Shown here piece by piece: positions 10,579-19,125 of a stretch of 64,000 bases of DNA. The notes beneath the pieces are model-generated. The model was not told where the DNA came from. It saw only the letters and a list, made by a program, of their open reading frames with translations, and did not search any database. Position 1 is the first letter of the stretch. Each line of letters starts with the position of its first letter. Origin of the DNA: Bacteroidales bacterium (GTDB lineage: Bacteria; Bacteroidota; Bacteroidia; Bacteroidales; P3); the NCBI GenBank assembly GCA_017479385.1, contig JAFVCE010000005.1:111430-175429 (forward strand), written 5' to 3'. The position numbers were made by a program, and so were the translations under genes.

Positions 10579-10615
10579 AAAAAAAACTGGTGGCCACACT
10601 CCGGTGCGGCCACCA
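10579..10615 (-). terminator. Terminator of the Omp28-like gene
   Basis: On the minus strand the stem TGGTGGCC / GGCCACCA (10608-10615 with 10588-10595) is followed by eight T (10586-10579). It ends transcription from the gene at 10646-12565 before tex. Confidence 0.8.
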
Positions 10616-10645
10616 ATGGGGGCTGTTTGCCTGATGTACAGGACG

Positions 10646-12565
10646 TTATTTCTTGACGAATTTCTGAACGCTAATGCCACTTTCGGTGGTCACACGCAGG
10701 ATGTACATACCAGCGGTCAGGTTCTTGGTGCCGATGGTGTTGGTGGCCTGCTTGGTGTCGATAACGGTGCGGCCGGCGAGGTCCATAATCTCAAGGCGGT
10801 TCACTGTTTCGCCACAATCAATGCGCAACTCGTCGCACACTGGGTTGGGGTAGACGCTCAGCGTCGTGGCGTTGGCAGCAGCCTCAATGCCATCCATACG
10901 GCCAGTGCCGTTGGTGGTCACGTTGAGGTAGTAGGTGGCCTCGCTGCCAAAATTGCCGCTGTTGGTGAAGATGTAGTTACCTTCGCCGTCGCGCAGGCGG
11001 AAGCCCTTGTTGCCGTCGCCATACGAGTCGTAGACCGAAAGGATGTAGAGGCCAGCCTCGGCGGGGTCGAAGTTGAAGTAGATGGCTTTCGAGTTGCGGT
11101 TCTCGTCGTTGTCGAATGGGCCGTCTTCGAATATCACCGAGCAGTCGCTCTGTTTGCGGAACTTGACGGTGGTTTCGGCACCATATTGGTCGAGCACGAG
11201 GTGCAGGTAGAAGGGGCCGGGGGCTGTATAGACGTTGATGAGGTCGACTTTGGTGCGGCCGCCTTCGTTCTCGATGTAGGAGAACTCGTTGGTGTCGATG
11301 GTCATGCTGTAAATGCCGTAACTGGAGTCGATAACGGTAATCGAGGCTATCTCAGAGCTGTCGGCAGTGGCGGGGATGGTGGCCGAGGTGTAGCTCGTGT
11401 CGCCTTCGTAGATGGTGTAGAGGGTGTCGATACGCAGGGTGTCGGTGATGGTGGTATCGAGGGTGTAGGTGGTGTCGTATTGCGGAGCGTTGAAGAGGCG
11501 GGTCATTTTGGTGATGGCAGCCTCGGCATAGTAGTTGGCGCTGCCAGTGGGAGCTGTCTCGACGGCGTAGTTGGGCAGGTAGATGGTGTCTGTCGTGTTG
11601 GGTTCGAGGGTGTCGGTAACAAGCAGCGTATCTGCAACTCCGGTATAGGTGTAGGGGATGGTGATGTCGGTTACGCGTTCGTTAGACATATTGGAAACCA
11701 CGAAGTAGGGGGCGAAGCTGATGTCGCAGTCGCTCTTTTCGACCTTCAGCTCGTCGGCGTAGCAGCCGTAGTAGGTCATTTCGGCGTTGCAGCCGGTGAG
11801 GATTTCTTGTTTGCCTTGGGCAATGAAAGCGACCACTTTGAGGTCGGGAGCCTTCATTGCGACGTTGCTAATCTTGTCGGGGATTTCGTAGCTGTAGTGG
11901 CGCGAGACGAAGGTGCCAGCGGTGGTTTGGTGGATGGTGTCGCCCCACTGTCCGGTGACGAGGTCGCGCAGCATGTGGTTGTGGCGGTAGAGGTTGCCAA
12001 CCATCATTTCGGGGTAGAAGTTGGTGGCTCCAACCTGCGGGCCGAGGATGTTGTCTTGCAGAATGGCCACGTTGAGCATATTGGGGCTGGTGGCCGAGTT
12101 GCTGGTGTAGTAGACCTCGACGTCGATTTCTATCGTGCGGGTGAAGAAGTCGACGTAGGCTTTGGCGGCCACGTTGACGGGCGAGTCGAGGCCCATAATG
12201 GTGTTGGCCGACGAGCGGAACTGGTTGCGTTGCAGTGCGGTCTTGCTGCCGCTGAAGACGTGGCGGTTCACCGTGCCGGCGGGGTAGCCGGTGAGGCCGG
12301 TTTGGTTGGCAATGGCGTCGCCCCAACGAGTGGTGTAGGCGGCGGCGTAGCTACCTTGGTGGATGTTGATGGCCGAAATGCGACCTGGGAAGTCGGCAAT
12401 GATTTGGTTCACAATTTTGTGACCGTCGGGGCAGTAGGTGCAGTTAACGCCCGTGAACTCTTCGATAACCACATTGCGCTTTTGTGCTGTGGTGTCGACA
12501 AAGGTCTGCGCCATACCCATGGTGGCGAGGGCCAGTGTGGTGGCAAAGAATAGGATTTTCTTCAT
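10646..12565 (-). CDS. Omp28-related thioredoxin-fold secreted protein, T9SS type A
   Basis: A 639-residue secreted protein. The signal peptide begins MKKILFFATTLALATMGMAQ. Next comes an Omp28-like domain with EEFTGVNCTYCPDGHK, a thioredoxin-fold CxxC (CTYC), and GYPAGTVNRH. The end carries LSVYPNPVCDEL and GMYILRV, a type A sorting signal. The frame is open 26 codons further upstream, but that ATG (12643) lies inside a -7 box on this strand (TATATTTG, 12648-12641). The start at 12565 is therefore chosen. Omp28 relatives are outer-surface proteins in Porphyromonas; disulfide activity is possible but not shown. Confidence 0.85.
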   Translation of the reverse strand: MKKILFFATTLALATMGMAQTFVDTTAQKRNVVIEEFTGVNCTYCPDGHKIVNQIIADFPGRISAINIHQGSYAAAYTTRWGDAIANQTGLTGYPAGTVNRHVFSGSKTALQRNQFRSSANTIMGLDSPVNVAAKAYVDFFTRTIEIDVEVYYTSNSATSPNMLNVAILQDNILGPQVGATNFYPEMMVGNLYRHNHMLRDLVTGQWGDTIHQTTAGTFVSRHYSYEIPDKISNVAMKAPDLKVVAFIAQGKQEILTGCNAEMTYYGCYADELKVEKSDCDISFAPYFVVSNMSNERVTDITIPYTYTGVADTLLVTDTLEPNTTDTIYLPNYAVETAPTGSANYYAEAAITKMTRLFNAPQYDTTYTLDTTITDTLRIDTLYTIYEGDTSYTSATIPATADSSEIASITVIDSSYGIYSMTIDTNEFSYIENEGGRTKVDLINVYTAPGPFYLHLVLDQYGAETTVKFRKQSDCSVIFEDGPFDNDENRNSKAIYFNFDPAEAGLYILSVYDSYGDGNKGFRLRDGEGNYIFTNSGNFGSEATYYLNVTTNGTGRMDGIEAAANATTLSVYPNPVCDELRIDCGETVNRLEIMDLAGRTVIDTKQATNTIGTKNLTAGMYILRVTTESGISVQKFVKK

Positions 12566-12640
12566 AATTGAATTGTTGTTTTTGTTTAACATCTTGTTAT
12601 TCTGTGCTTTGCAGATTTTAGGTTTCTCTTTTATCCAATG

Positions 12641-12648
12641 CAAATATA
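12641..12648 (-). promoter_or_regulatory. -7 box for the Omp28-like gene
   Basis: TATATTTG on the minus strand, 76 bases upstream of the ATG at 12565. No clean TTTG is found 19 bases further upstream, so only the -7 element is claimed. Confidence 0.5.
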
Positions 12649-12738
12649 CTCATTTTTTATTATTTTTTTACTTTTTTTTGTTTTTTTTACAATATTTTTC
12701 ATTTTGTTGCGTTATTAATGCTGAAAATGATTTTGAAA

Positions 12739-13335
12739 ATGAAGAAGTTTGCGATTGTTGCCTTGATGGCATGTTTAACCTCGGTCGGTTTCGCCCAGCA
12801 GGTGAGTTCGCGCGCCAAAGCTATGCGCATGATGACCTACAGCCGCCCCGAGTATCAGGTTAAGGACATTAAAGTTTATACCGATACGATGACGGTCTAC
12901 ACTTTGGCCGACTATGTTATTTACCCCGTTGGCAAGTGGAGCTCGATTGAGCAGTATATTACTGACAATCAACTGCAATGGTACCGTGAGGTGGGCTACA
13001 AGGCCTACTTCGATTCGATGTCGGTCTCGGTCAACACCATGAAGCGCCTCGACGGCAGTTTTCTTGATATGTATTACAGCATTTGGACCAAGCGCGTCGA
13101 GCTGCTTGGCGGCAAGATTACCGACCCCGAGGTGGTGCTCGACAATGGGGTGCACGTCGGTATGCGTAAAGACGACGTGTTCAAGGTCTTCTTCAAACGT
13201 TACCCCAAGTCCTACACGGCCGACGTGGCGGTGCTCAAGGTGATGTCGGCTGCCGGCGAGGTGGCCGAGATTTACACCTTTAAGGGCGACAAGCTGCGCC
13301 ATGTCCAAATCGTTACGCGATACAAATATTATTAG
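12739..13335 (+). CDS. Secreted protein of unknown function upstream of nadD
   Basis: I do not recognise this protein. It has about 198 residues and opens with a signal peptide (MKKFAIVALMACLTSVGFAQ). The frame is open seven codons further up, but the ATG at 12739 gives the best signal peptide. The mature part is charged and compact, with no cysteine-rich or repeat region. It ends 16 bases before nadD on the same strand, suggesting co-transcription. Confidence 0.75.
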   Translation: MKKFAIVALMACLTSVGFAQQVSSRAKAMRMMTYSRPEYQVKDIKVYTDTMTVYTLADYVIYPVGKWSSIEQYITDNQLQWYREVGYKAYFDSMSVSVNTMKRLDGSFLDMYYSIWTKRVELLGGKITDPEVVLDNGVHVGMRKDDVFKVFFKRYPKSYTADVAVLKVMSAAGEVAEIYTFKGDKLRHVQIVTRYKYY

Positions 13336-13351
13336 CAGCCGCTCACAGCTG

Positions 13352-13951
13352 ATGAAGCTCACAGGCCTCTTCTTCGGCTCGTTCAACCCCATACACGTGG
13401 GGCACATGATAATAGCCAACACCATGCTCGCCACCGGTGGGCTCGACGAGGTTTGGCTCGTGGTCTCGCCCCAAAACCCATTCAAACAGCGCGCCACGCT
13501 TTTGGCCGACCATCACCGCCTCGAGATGGTGCGCCGTGCAGTCGACGACAACTACCGCCTGCGTGCTTGCGACGTCGAGATGCGCCTCCCACGACCCTCC
13601 TACACTTCGCTCACCCTCGCCCACCTCTCCGAACTTTACCCAACGCGCAGCTTTTGCCTCATTATGGGCGAAGACAACCTGGCCTCGTTCGACCGTTGGC
13701 GCAATGCCGACCACATTCTGGCCAACTATCGCCTCATGGTCTATCCGCGCCCCGGCAGCCACAATTGCCCGCTCGCTTCTCACCCCAACGTCACCATGGT
13801 CCAGACCCCGATGATGGACATCTCGTCCAGCTACATCCGCGCCCAGATTGCCGCCGGCCACGACGTGCGTTACCTGCTCACCGAGCCGGTCTATACCTAC
13901 CTCACCGAAATGCACTTCTACGAGCCAAAAAAGCCGCTCCTAAATGCTTGA
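13352..13951 (+). CDS. nadD: Nicotinate-nucleotide adenylyltransferase
   Basis: NAD biosynthesis enzyme that joins nicotinate mononucleotide and ATP to give deamido-NAD. It has 199 residues, the normal NadD length. The nucleotidyltransferase signature GSFNPIHVGHM is at residues 7-17 and the second motif ISSSYIR near residue 165. An upstream ATG at 13301 would overlap the previous gene and add residues before the core strand, so 13352 is preferred. It converges with murF-alr across an intergenic repeat. Confidence 0.95.
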   Translation: MKLTGLFFGSFNPIHVGHMIIANTMLATGGLDEVWLVVSPQNPFKQRATLLADHHRLEMVRRAVDDNYRLRACDVEMRLPRPSYTSLTLAHLSELYPTRSFCLIMGEDNLASFDRWRNADHILANYRLMVYPRPGSHNCPLASHPNVTMVQTPMMDISSSYIRAQIAAGHDVRYLLTEPVYTYLTEMHFYEPKKPLLNA

Positions 13952-14033
13952 AAATCAGGACTTGGGTCGTGTTAAAGAGGGGTTAAGGTCGTATTGAGGT
14001 CGAACAGGCATTGATATTCAGACAGTTAGCACC
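13950..14033 (+). repeat. 11-bp phased intergenic element, copy B
   Basis: Four consecutive 11-mers at 13965-14008 (GGTCGTGTTAA, AGAGGGGTTAA, GGTCGTATTGA, GGTCGAACAGG) are followed by TTGATATTCAGACAGTTAG. A related TGAAAATCAGG lies on the other side. It lies in the gap between converging nadD and murF-alr. Confidence 0.85.
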
Positions 14034-14112
14034 CCAAAAAATACCCTCCCCAGGCCGACTTCCACTCGATGGTGAGCCGACCCGTGGGCCTGTCGTCAGC
14101 CTCTTTTGGGGG

Positions 14113-16605
14113 TTACGATTCTTGGTAGTAGACTCGTTTGACGCGTGGCGATACGGCCGTTAGCAGTTCGTAGGGAATGGTGCCGGCAGCTTCGGCCATG
14201 AGTTTTAGGTGCTCGGCCGAGCCGAAGACCTCGACCGTGTCGCCTTCGGCGCAGGCAATGCCCGTCACGTCTACAAACGACATATCCATACACACGCTGC
14301 CAATGAGCGGCGCCATCTCGCCGCCCACCATCACGCGGCCGCGGCCGTAGCCCAGTTGGCGATGAATGCCGTCGGCGTAGCCAATGGGGATGATGGCGAT
14401 GGTGGTGTCGCGTTGGGCCACAAAGCGGCGGTTGTAGCCCACCGAGTGGCCGGCCGGCACGGTCTTGATTTGCGAAATGCGCGTCAGCAGGCGGCTCACT
14501 GGGTGCAGGTGTTGCTGGGTCTCGTCGTCGGGCGCAATGCCGTAGAGCCCCAGCCCGAGGCGCACCATGTCGAACTGCGCTTCGGGAAAGCGCACAATGC
14601 CCGACGAGTTAAGTATGTGGCGCATCACGGCCTCGTCGCCCAGGGCTTGTTTGAGTTGTGCGCTCCATTGGTCGAAGAGTGCAATCTGGCCACGCGTAAA
14701 ATCGTCCATCGCGGGGTCCTCGCTGCAGGCCAAGTGGGCAAAAATCGACTTCACCTTGAGCGAGCATCCGTCGGCCGAAAGCGTCTCGGATAGGCGTTCC
14801 ACGTCGGCCCCGTCGAAGCCCAATCGGTGCATACCGGTGTCGAACTCGATGTGTATTGGCAGTTGCTGGCCGCGAGCGTAGAGGCGGGCAGCGTCGGCAA
14901 AAAGTTCCAGTATGCGGAAGCTGTAGATGTCGGGCTCGAGCCCAAAGCGTATTATGTCGGCAAAACTCTCCTCTTCGGGGTTCATCACCATGATGGGGAG
15001 GTTAATGCCGTTGCGGCGCAGCTCGACCCCCTCGTCGCTGTAGGCCACGGTCAGGTAGTCGGCGTGGTTGTATTGCAGGGTCGAGGCTACCTCAACCTTG
15101 CCAGCGCCATACGACGAGGCTTTGACCATAGCCATGAGTTTGGTAGAGCTCTTGATGAGCGACCGGTAGTAGTTCAGGTTAGCCACCATGGCGTCGAGGT
15201 TCACCTCCATCACCGTTTCGTGCGACTTGCGTTGCAGGGCTTTGGCAATGGCCTCGAAGCCAAACGAGCGAGCCCCTTTGACCAGTATCGTCTCGCTTTG
15301 GAACGAGTTGAGGTCGCATCGGTTCAGAAAATCCTCTACCGTGGGGTAGAAATCGGCCTCTACGTTGGCAAACACGTCGCGGTTGCGCCACAGGGCGTCG
15401 CCAATGCCCACAAAGCGGCTCACCGAGCGCTGCTCCATGAGGGCTGCCACTTGGTGGTAGAGCTCGCCCTCGGGTATGCCCGATTGCAGTATGTCGCTCA
15501 TTATCAGGGTGCGACGGTAGTGGTGGTTGTCGTATTGCATAAAGTCGAGGGCTATGGCCAGCGAGTTTAGGTCGAGGCTGTAGCTGTCGTTAACCAGCAG
15601 GCAGTTGTTTACCCCCTCGTTCATCTCGAGGCGCATGGCCACTGGCGTTAGCTTGTGGCAGCGGTTGGCAATTTCGGCCGCCGAGTAGCCTAAGTAGAAC
15701 ATGAGCGTTATGCAGTGCATGGCGTTTTCGGCCGAAGCGCGGTCAACAAACGGAATTGTTATGTCGCTTTCCTGCCCGTTGTGGCAAATGCGCAGGCGTG
15801 TGTTCTTGCCCTCGAGCTGCAGGTCTACAAGCCGCACCTCGTTGTTCTCGCCGTGCCCCCAGGTGTAGAGGCGGTGATGGCGGAAGAGTTCTTTTTCGGC
15901 CACCACGCCCACAATGTCCTTATGGTCAGAGCAATAGATTAGTGTTTCGCAATGGGTAAAGAGTTGCAGCTTCTCGGCAATCTTCTGGTTGCGGGTAAGG
16001 AAATTCTCGTCGTGGGCCTGCCCGATGTTGGTAAAAATGCCAATGGTGGGCTCTATGACGCGTTGCAGGGCTGTCATCTCGCCCGACTCCGAAATGCCGG
16101 CTTCGAACACCGCTATGTCGCACTCTGGTACCAACTGCCACACCGAGAGCGGCACACCAATTTGCGAGTTGTAGCTCTTGGGGCTGGCCACCACGCGGCG
16201 GTCGTGGCCGAGCAGTTGCACTATCCAGTCTTTGACAATGGTCTTGCCGTTGCTGCCCGTTATGCCTACCACAGGTATGTCGAACAGAGCGCGCTTGGCA
16301 GCGGCAATGCTCTGCAAGGCGCGCACCACGTTGTCCACAAACCACACGTTGGCCCCGTCGAGGGCGGCAATCGTGTCGCGCTGTGGGTCGTCGGCCGGCA
16401 CCACAAAGTTGCGCACCCCTTTCGAGTACAGCTCGCCAATATAGTGCGAGCCGCTGTTGCGCTTGGTGGCAATGGCAAAGAAAAGCGTGTTGGCAGCGTT
16501 GCCCAGTTTGCGGCTGTCGGTGAGCAGTAGCGAGCAGTCGCCTTCGGGCTGGTTAAGCACGTAGTCGGTAGTTTTCAGTAGTGGTGCCAGTTGGTCGGCG
16601 TTCAT
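14113..16605 (-). CDS. murF-alr: Bifunctional MurF ligase / alanine racemase
   Basis: An 830-residue fusion that adds D-Ala-D-Ala to UDP-MurNAc-tripeptide (MurF half) and makes D-alanine (Alr half). The ATP-binding loop GITGSNGKT is at residues 114-122, followed by Mur ligase central and C-terminal domains. The racemase half begins near residue 465 with MEVNLDAMVANLNYYR; the pyridoxal-phosphate lysine is K495 in MAMVKASSYG. The second catalytic region VGYNRRF and the C-terminal beta domain are present. This fusion is known in Bacteroidota and puts D-alanine supply and use on one chain. Confidence 0.96.
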   Translation of the reverse strand: MNADQLAPLLKTTDYVLNQPEGDCSLLLTDSRKLGNAANTLFFAIATKRNSGSHYIGELYSKGVRNFVVPADDPQRDTIAALDGANVWFVDNVVRALQSIAAAKRALFDIPVVGITGSNGKTIVKDWIVQLLGHDRRVVASPKSYNSQIGVPLSVWQLVPECDIAVFEAGISESGEMTALQRVIEPTIGIFTNIGQAHDENFLTRNQKIAEKLQLFTHCETLIYCSDHKDIVGVVAEKELFRHHRLYTWGHGENNEVRLVDLQLEGKNTRLRICHNGQESDITIPFVDRASAENAMHCITLMFYLGYSAAEIANRCHKLTPVAMRLEMNEGVNNCLLVNDSYSLDLNSLAIALDFMQYDNHHYRRTLIMSDILQSGIPEGELYHQVAALMEQRSVSRFVGIGDALWRNRDVFANVEADFYPTVEDFLNRCDLNSFQSETILVKGARSFGFEAIAKALQRKSHETVMEVNLDAMVANLNYYRSLIKSSTKLMAMVKASSYGAGKVEVASTLQYNHADYLTVAYSDEGVELRRNGINLPIMVMNPEEESFADIIRFGLEPDIYSFRILELFADAARLYARGQQLPIHIEFDTGMHRLGFDGADVERLSETLSADGCSLKVKSIFAHLACSEDPAMDDFTRGQIALFDQWSAQLKQALGDEAVMRHILNSSGIVRFPEAQFDMVRLGLGLYGIAPDDETQQHLHPVSRLLTRISQIKTVPAGHSVGYNRRFVAQRDTTIAIIPIGYADGIHRQLGYGRGRVMVGGEMAPLIGSVCMDMSFVDVTGIACAEGDTVEVFGSAEHLKLMAEAAGTIPYELLTAVSPRVKRVYYQES

Positions 16606-16775
16606 GGTCAGTACTTTTTTATAGTATACATTTATTTATAGTGTCGAGCTTGCGCCACCTGTGGGCACAAACTCTTCAAAACAATAACGTAAATTCGACG
16701 TAAATATTACGCGTCGAGGCACATTTTTTTTGCGACTTTTATCGCCCCTTAGCCTAAACGCCTCTGGTTCAGTGC

Positions 16776-17147
16776 TCACATCGGGTTGTGAATCAGCCAG
16801 CGACCGTCGCGGCGACGCAACGCCAAGCTGTCGGTAAAATTCTTCAGTGGGGTACGCTTGTGGTAGCACACCGTTGCCGTCGTGTCGTCTGTTATCGTTG
16901 TGCGCAGCAAGCTCAATTGGGCGGGCCTGTCGCTCGCCGTGTAGGTGCTGTCTACATCAACCATCAAATTCCGTGCCACAACCATAGTTGTGCTGTCGGT
17001 TTCGGGTGTTACGTAGTGCCTGGCAGCCTCGATGTCGTAGGCCGAAGTGTGCACAAGATACTGGTAGGCGCTTCGCTCCACCGCGGCGCGGTTGCTACAC
17101 GAGGCCATTGTCAGCCCCACGGCTACTACTATCAGGCTCTTTTTCAT
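16776..17147 (-). CDS. Small lipoprotein, left copy of duplicated gene 3
   Basis: A 123-residue lipoprotein with lipobox TMASC near residue 17. The upstream open frame adds only 12 residues and spoils the signal peptide, so 17147 is used. The mature part (YQYLVHTSAYDIEAARHYV, then VCYHKRTPLK and DGRWLIHNPM) matches the plus-strand gene at 19593-20072 (RGYLEAVANYHFEEAAAYA, VPYHKSTPIV, EGQWLARV). The fold resembles small NTF2-like/DUF4878 lipoproteins, which is an inference. It is the outermost gene of the left arm of an inverted duplication and is preceded by a terminator. Confidence 0.75.
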   Translation of the reverse strand: MKKSLIVVAVGLTMASCSNRAAVERSAYQYLVHTSAYDIEAARHYVTPETDSTTMVVARNLMVDVDSTYTASDRPAQLSLLRTTITDDTTATVCYHKRTPLKNFTDSLALRRRDGRWLIHNPM

Positions 17148-17162
17148 TCTTTGATTGGGGTC

Positions 17163-17201
17163 TAAAAATAGGAGAGCGCTCACTGGTTGGCAGCGCTCTC
17201 C
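17163..17201 (-). terminator. Terminator in the left arm of the inverted duplication
   Basis: Stem GGAGAGCGCT / AGCGCTCTCC (17171-17180 with 17192-17201), followed on the minus strand by TATTTTTAGA. It lies between genes 2 and 3 of the cassette, as does its counterpart at 19546-19578 in the right arm. Confidence 0.7.
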
Positions 17202-17224
17202 GTTTGGCGTTTCTTAAAAAAAGG

Positions 17225-17632
17225 TTATCGTCTTTGTATCTTGCCGCCGGTTTTGACGGTAGTGGTGCCGTCGCTGCTCACTGTCACTGTGGGCTCGGCC
17301 TGTTTGGTCTCGCTCTTTTCGGGTTCGGCAGTGGGTTTGCGGGTAATCTTGCCACCGGTCTTGACGGTAGTGGTGCCGTCGCTGTTCACCTCGACGCTAA
17401 CGGCGGGTTTTTCGTCGACCTTCTTGGCGGCGGGTTTGGCGGCAGGTTTCTTCACAGTCACCTCCTCAACCACGGCGGTGGTATCGGTAGCCTCTTCGGC
17501 CACCACTTCTTCAATCTGGGTTGTGTCGCAGCAGGCGGCGCTGTCGGCAGTGGCGTCGGTCGTCTTGTTCTTGTGGGTGCAAGCGGCCATGCACATCACG
17601 GCAACAGCAAGGGTAAGAATTTTTATTTTCAT
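17225..17632 (-). CDS. Small repeat lipoprotein, left copy of duplicated gene 2
   Basis: A 135-residue lipoprotein (lipobox CMAAC, then THK). After a Thr/Glu-rich stretch with ACCDTT it becomes Lys/Ala/Pro-rich and ends with two near-identical 13-residue units, SDGTTTVKTGGKI. The units are separated by a PEKSETK linker (DNA about 17339-17401 and 17228-17290). The start of the mature part (ACTHK, ACCDTT, VV.E) matches the gene at 19126-19515, which lacks the repeated units. Probably a periplasm-facing low-complexity lipoprotein; function unknown. Confidence 0.75.
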   Translation of the reverse strand: MKIKILTLAVAVMCMAACTHKNKTTDATADSAACCDTTQIEEVVAEEATDTTAVVEEVTVKKPAAKPAAKKVDEKPAVSVEVNSDGTTTVKTGGKITRKPTAEPEKSETKQAEPTVTVSSDGTTTVKTGGKIQRR

Positions 17633-17644
17633 GGTTTAGGTTGC

Positions 17645-18223
17645 TTACTTGTTAAGTTGTATGGTGCGCCACTTGGCGTTCTCGAGGTTAATGTTGACGT
17701 CGGTAATCATTGATTCATTAATGTTGCTGTCGTTATCAAGATAGGCTTGACGGTCGTAGACTTGAGCCTCGACAGTTGCGCTGATGGTGCTGTTCGAGAG
17801 GTCTATAGCGCTGATGGTATGTTTCGTGCTGTAGGGCTGGTGGCGAGGATAATATTTATAAGTTGCCGGATCGAGTATGTAGTCGTTAGTGTCGGCAATG
17901 TAGAGCAGGTAGTATCCGTTGTTGTTATAGGTGTAGGTACCGATGGAGGTGCCGAAATTCATTTCGACCATGGGGTCATTGTCGTTGTCGCTTTTGTAAA
18001 GAAGGCCAGTCAGAACGCCATTCTTCGCGGCTGCGCCAAAGTCGGTAACATTCCATGTGTCCAAACCGTAGGTAACGGTAGCTACACTTTTGGCGGGGGT
18101 GGGGTTGTTGCCACTGTTGTCGCCGTTGTCATTGTTGTCATCATTACCTTCTTTGCCACAAGAGGCGAGAAGCATGGTGCTTGCAATCAGGGCTACGCCC
18201 ATGAGTTTAAAGATGTTTTTCAT
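17645..18223 (-). CDS. Secreted lipoprotein, left copy of duplicated gene 1
   Basis: A 192-residue lipoprotein with lipobox LLASC followed by GKEG and an Asp/Asn-rich linker. Its first 18 residues (MKNIFKLMGVALIASTML) are identical to those of the gene at 18517, and so is the DNA around both starts. The rest has diverged (weak match STISATVEAQVYD / TMRFSANIACSMF). The open frame continues 21 codons upstream, but the shared start region fixes the ATG at 18223. It ends 12 bases before gene 2 on the same strand. Confidence 0.75.
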   Translation of the reverse strand: MKNIFKLMGVALIASTMLLASCGKEGNDDNNDNGDNSGNNPTPAKSVATVTYGLDTWNVTDFGAAAKNGVLTGLLYKSDNDNDPMVEMNFGTSIGTYTYNNNGYYLLYIADTNDYILDPATYKYYPRHQPYSTKHTISAIDLSNSTISATVEAQVYDRQAYLDNDSNINESMITDVNINLENAKWRTIQLNK

Positions 18224-18292
18224 TGTGTTTTTTGTTTTGGTTAATAAAATATTGTTTCGTTTTAAAGTTGTACTTTTCAGGCTCAAAATTAC
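18171..18292 (-). repeat. Left arm of inverted repeat at the divergent centre
   Basis: Read on the minus strand, this arm runs from ATTTTGAGCCTGAAAAG through TTATTAACCAAAAC, the start codon, and on to GCAAGCACCATGCT. It is nearly base-for-base the same as 18445-18569 on the plus strand. It covers leader, start and signal-peptide codons of gene 1. Confidence 0.85.
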
Positions 18293-18444
18293 AGTTTTTT
18301 GCTTCGTTATTCTGTGTTAAGTAGCTATTAATCAATGTCTTTACCGTAAAGTGTGATTTTGCACACAATTGGTTGTTGAAACATTTATTTTTAAAAAATC
18401 TTAAAAAATGTTGATATTTCGAAAATTATGTGTACTTTTGCACA

Positions 18445-18569
18445 AATTTTGAGCCTGAAAAGCACAACTTAAGAAAATTGAATAAAAATATTTATTAACC
18501 AAAAACAAAAAACACAATGAAAAACATTTTCAAACTTATGGGCGTAGCCCTGATTGCAAGCACCATGCT
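18445..18569 (+). repeat. Right arm of inverted repeat at the divergent centre
   Basis: Plus-strand partner of 18171-18292, with the same GAGCCTGAAAAG start, the same A-rich leader and the same first 18 codons. The 152-base spacer between the arms is AT-rich and holds a plus-strand -7 box TACTTTTG at 18433-18440, with GTTG 19 bases upstream. Confidence 0.85.
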
Positions 18570-19104
18570 TTTCGTCGCTTGTGGCAAAGAAGGTGAAGAA
18601 GAAAACACTGGTGATGACAACACCACTGGTGGCAACGACACCCCGACTTACACCCTCTCTGTGGCTGCTACTCTCGGCACTGCCACTCTCGATGTAAACG
18701 AGTACGACTATATGGGTGCTGCTGGCGACACAAACGTCGGTATGATTGCCAAGCGTTTCGAGGGCGAAAACTTCTACTTCCCCGGATTCTACTTCTACGT
18801 TGCCGGTCTTTCGAAAGAAACAGCTACCTGTACCAATATCGACCTCTATGTTGAGACATATTATACAGTAGGTAGCTATTCTTATGGCGACTGGCAATAC
18901 AACGATGGTATGAACACAGAGGTGACAGTGCTCGACCCCACCACCATGCGCTTCTCGGCCAACATTGCTTGCTCGATGTTCAGTCTTACTGATTACAGGA
19001 ATTTCTACCAAGAGCATGATGAGGACGAAGACCCCGTAATGGGTACAGACGTTGAGGTCAGAAACTTCAGCACCTCTATTGCCAATGTTTATCTGAAAAA
19101 ATAA
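18517..19104 (+). CDS. Secreted lipoprotein, right copy of duplicated gene 1
   Basis: A 195-residue lipoprotein (lipobox LFVAC, then GKEG, then a Glu/Asp/Thr-rich linker). Its N-terminus is identical to that of the divergent gene at 18223. The C-terminal part is Tyr/Phe-rich and beta-like, without a family I recognise. It is first of three plus-strand genes that mirror the three minus-strand genes on the other side; the next gene follows after 21 bases. Probably transcribed from the box at 18433-18440. Confidence 0.75.
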   Translation: MKNIFKLMGVALIASTMLFVACGKEGEEENTGDDNTTGGNDTPTYTLSVAATLGTATLDVNEYDYMGAAGDTNVGMIAKRFEGENFYFPGFYFYVAGLSKETATCTNIDLYVETYYTVGSYSYGDWQYNDGMNTEVTVLDPTTMRFSANIACSMFSLTDYRNFYQEHDEDEDPVMGTDVEVRNFSTSIANVYLKK

Positions 19105-19125
19105 TAAGTAACTCGTAGAATAATC

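Noticed and set aside
10544-12553. Plus-strand 669-codon open frame opposite the Omp28-like gene
   Set aside because: Same type of shadow frame; the minus-strand protein has a signal peptide, a CxxC domain and a sorting domain.
13301-13351. Longer nadD start
   Set aside because: It would overlap the previous gene and put 17 unrelated residues before the nucleotidyltransferase core.
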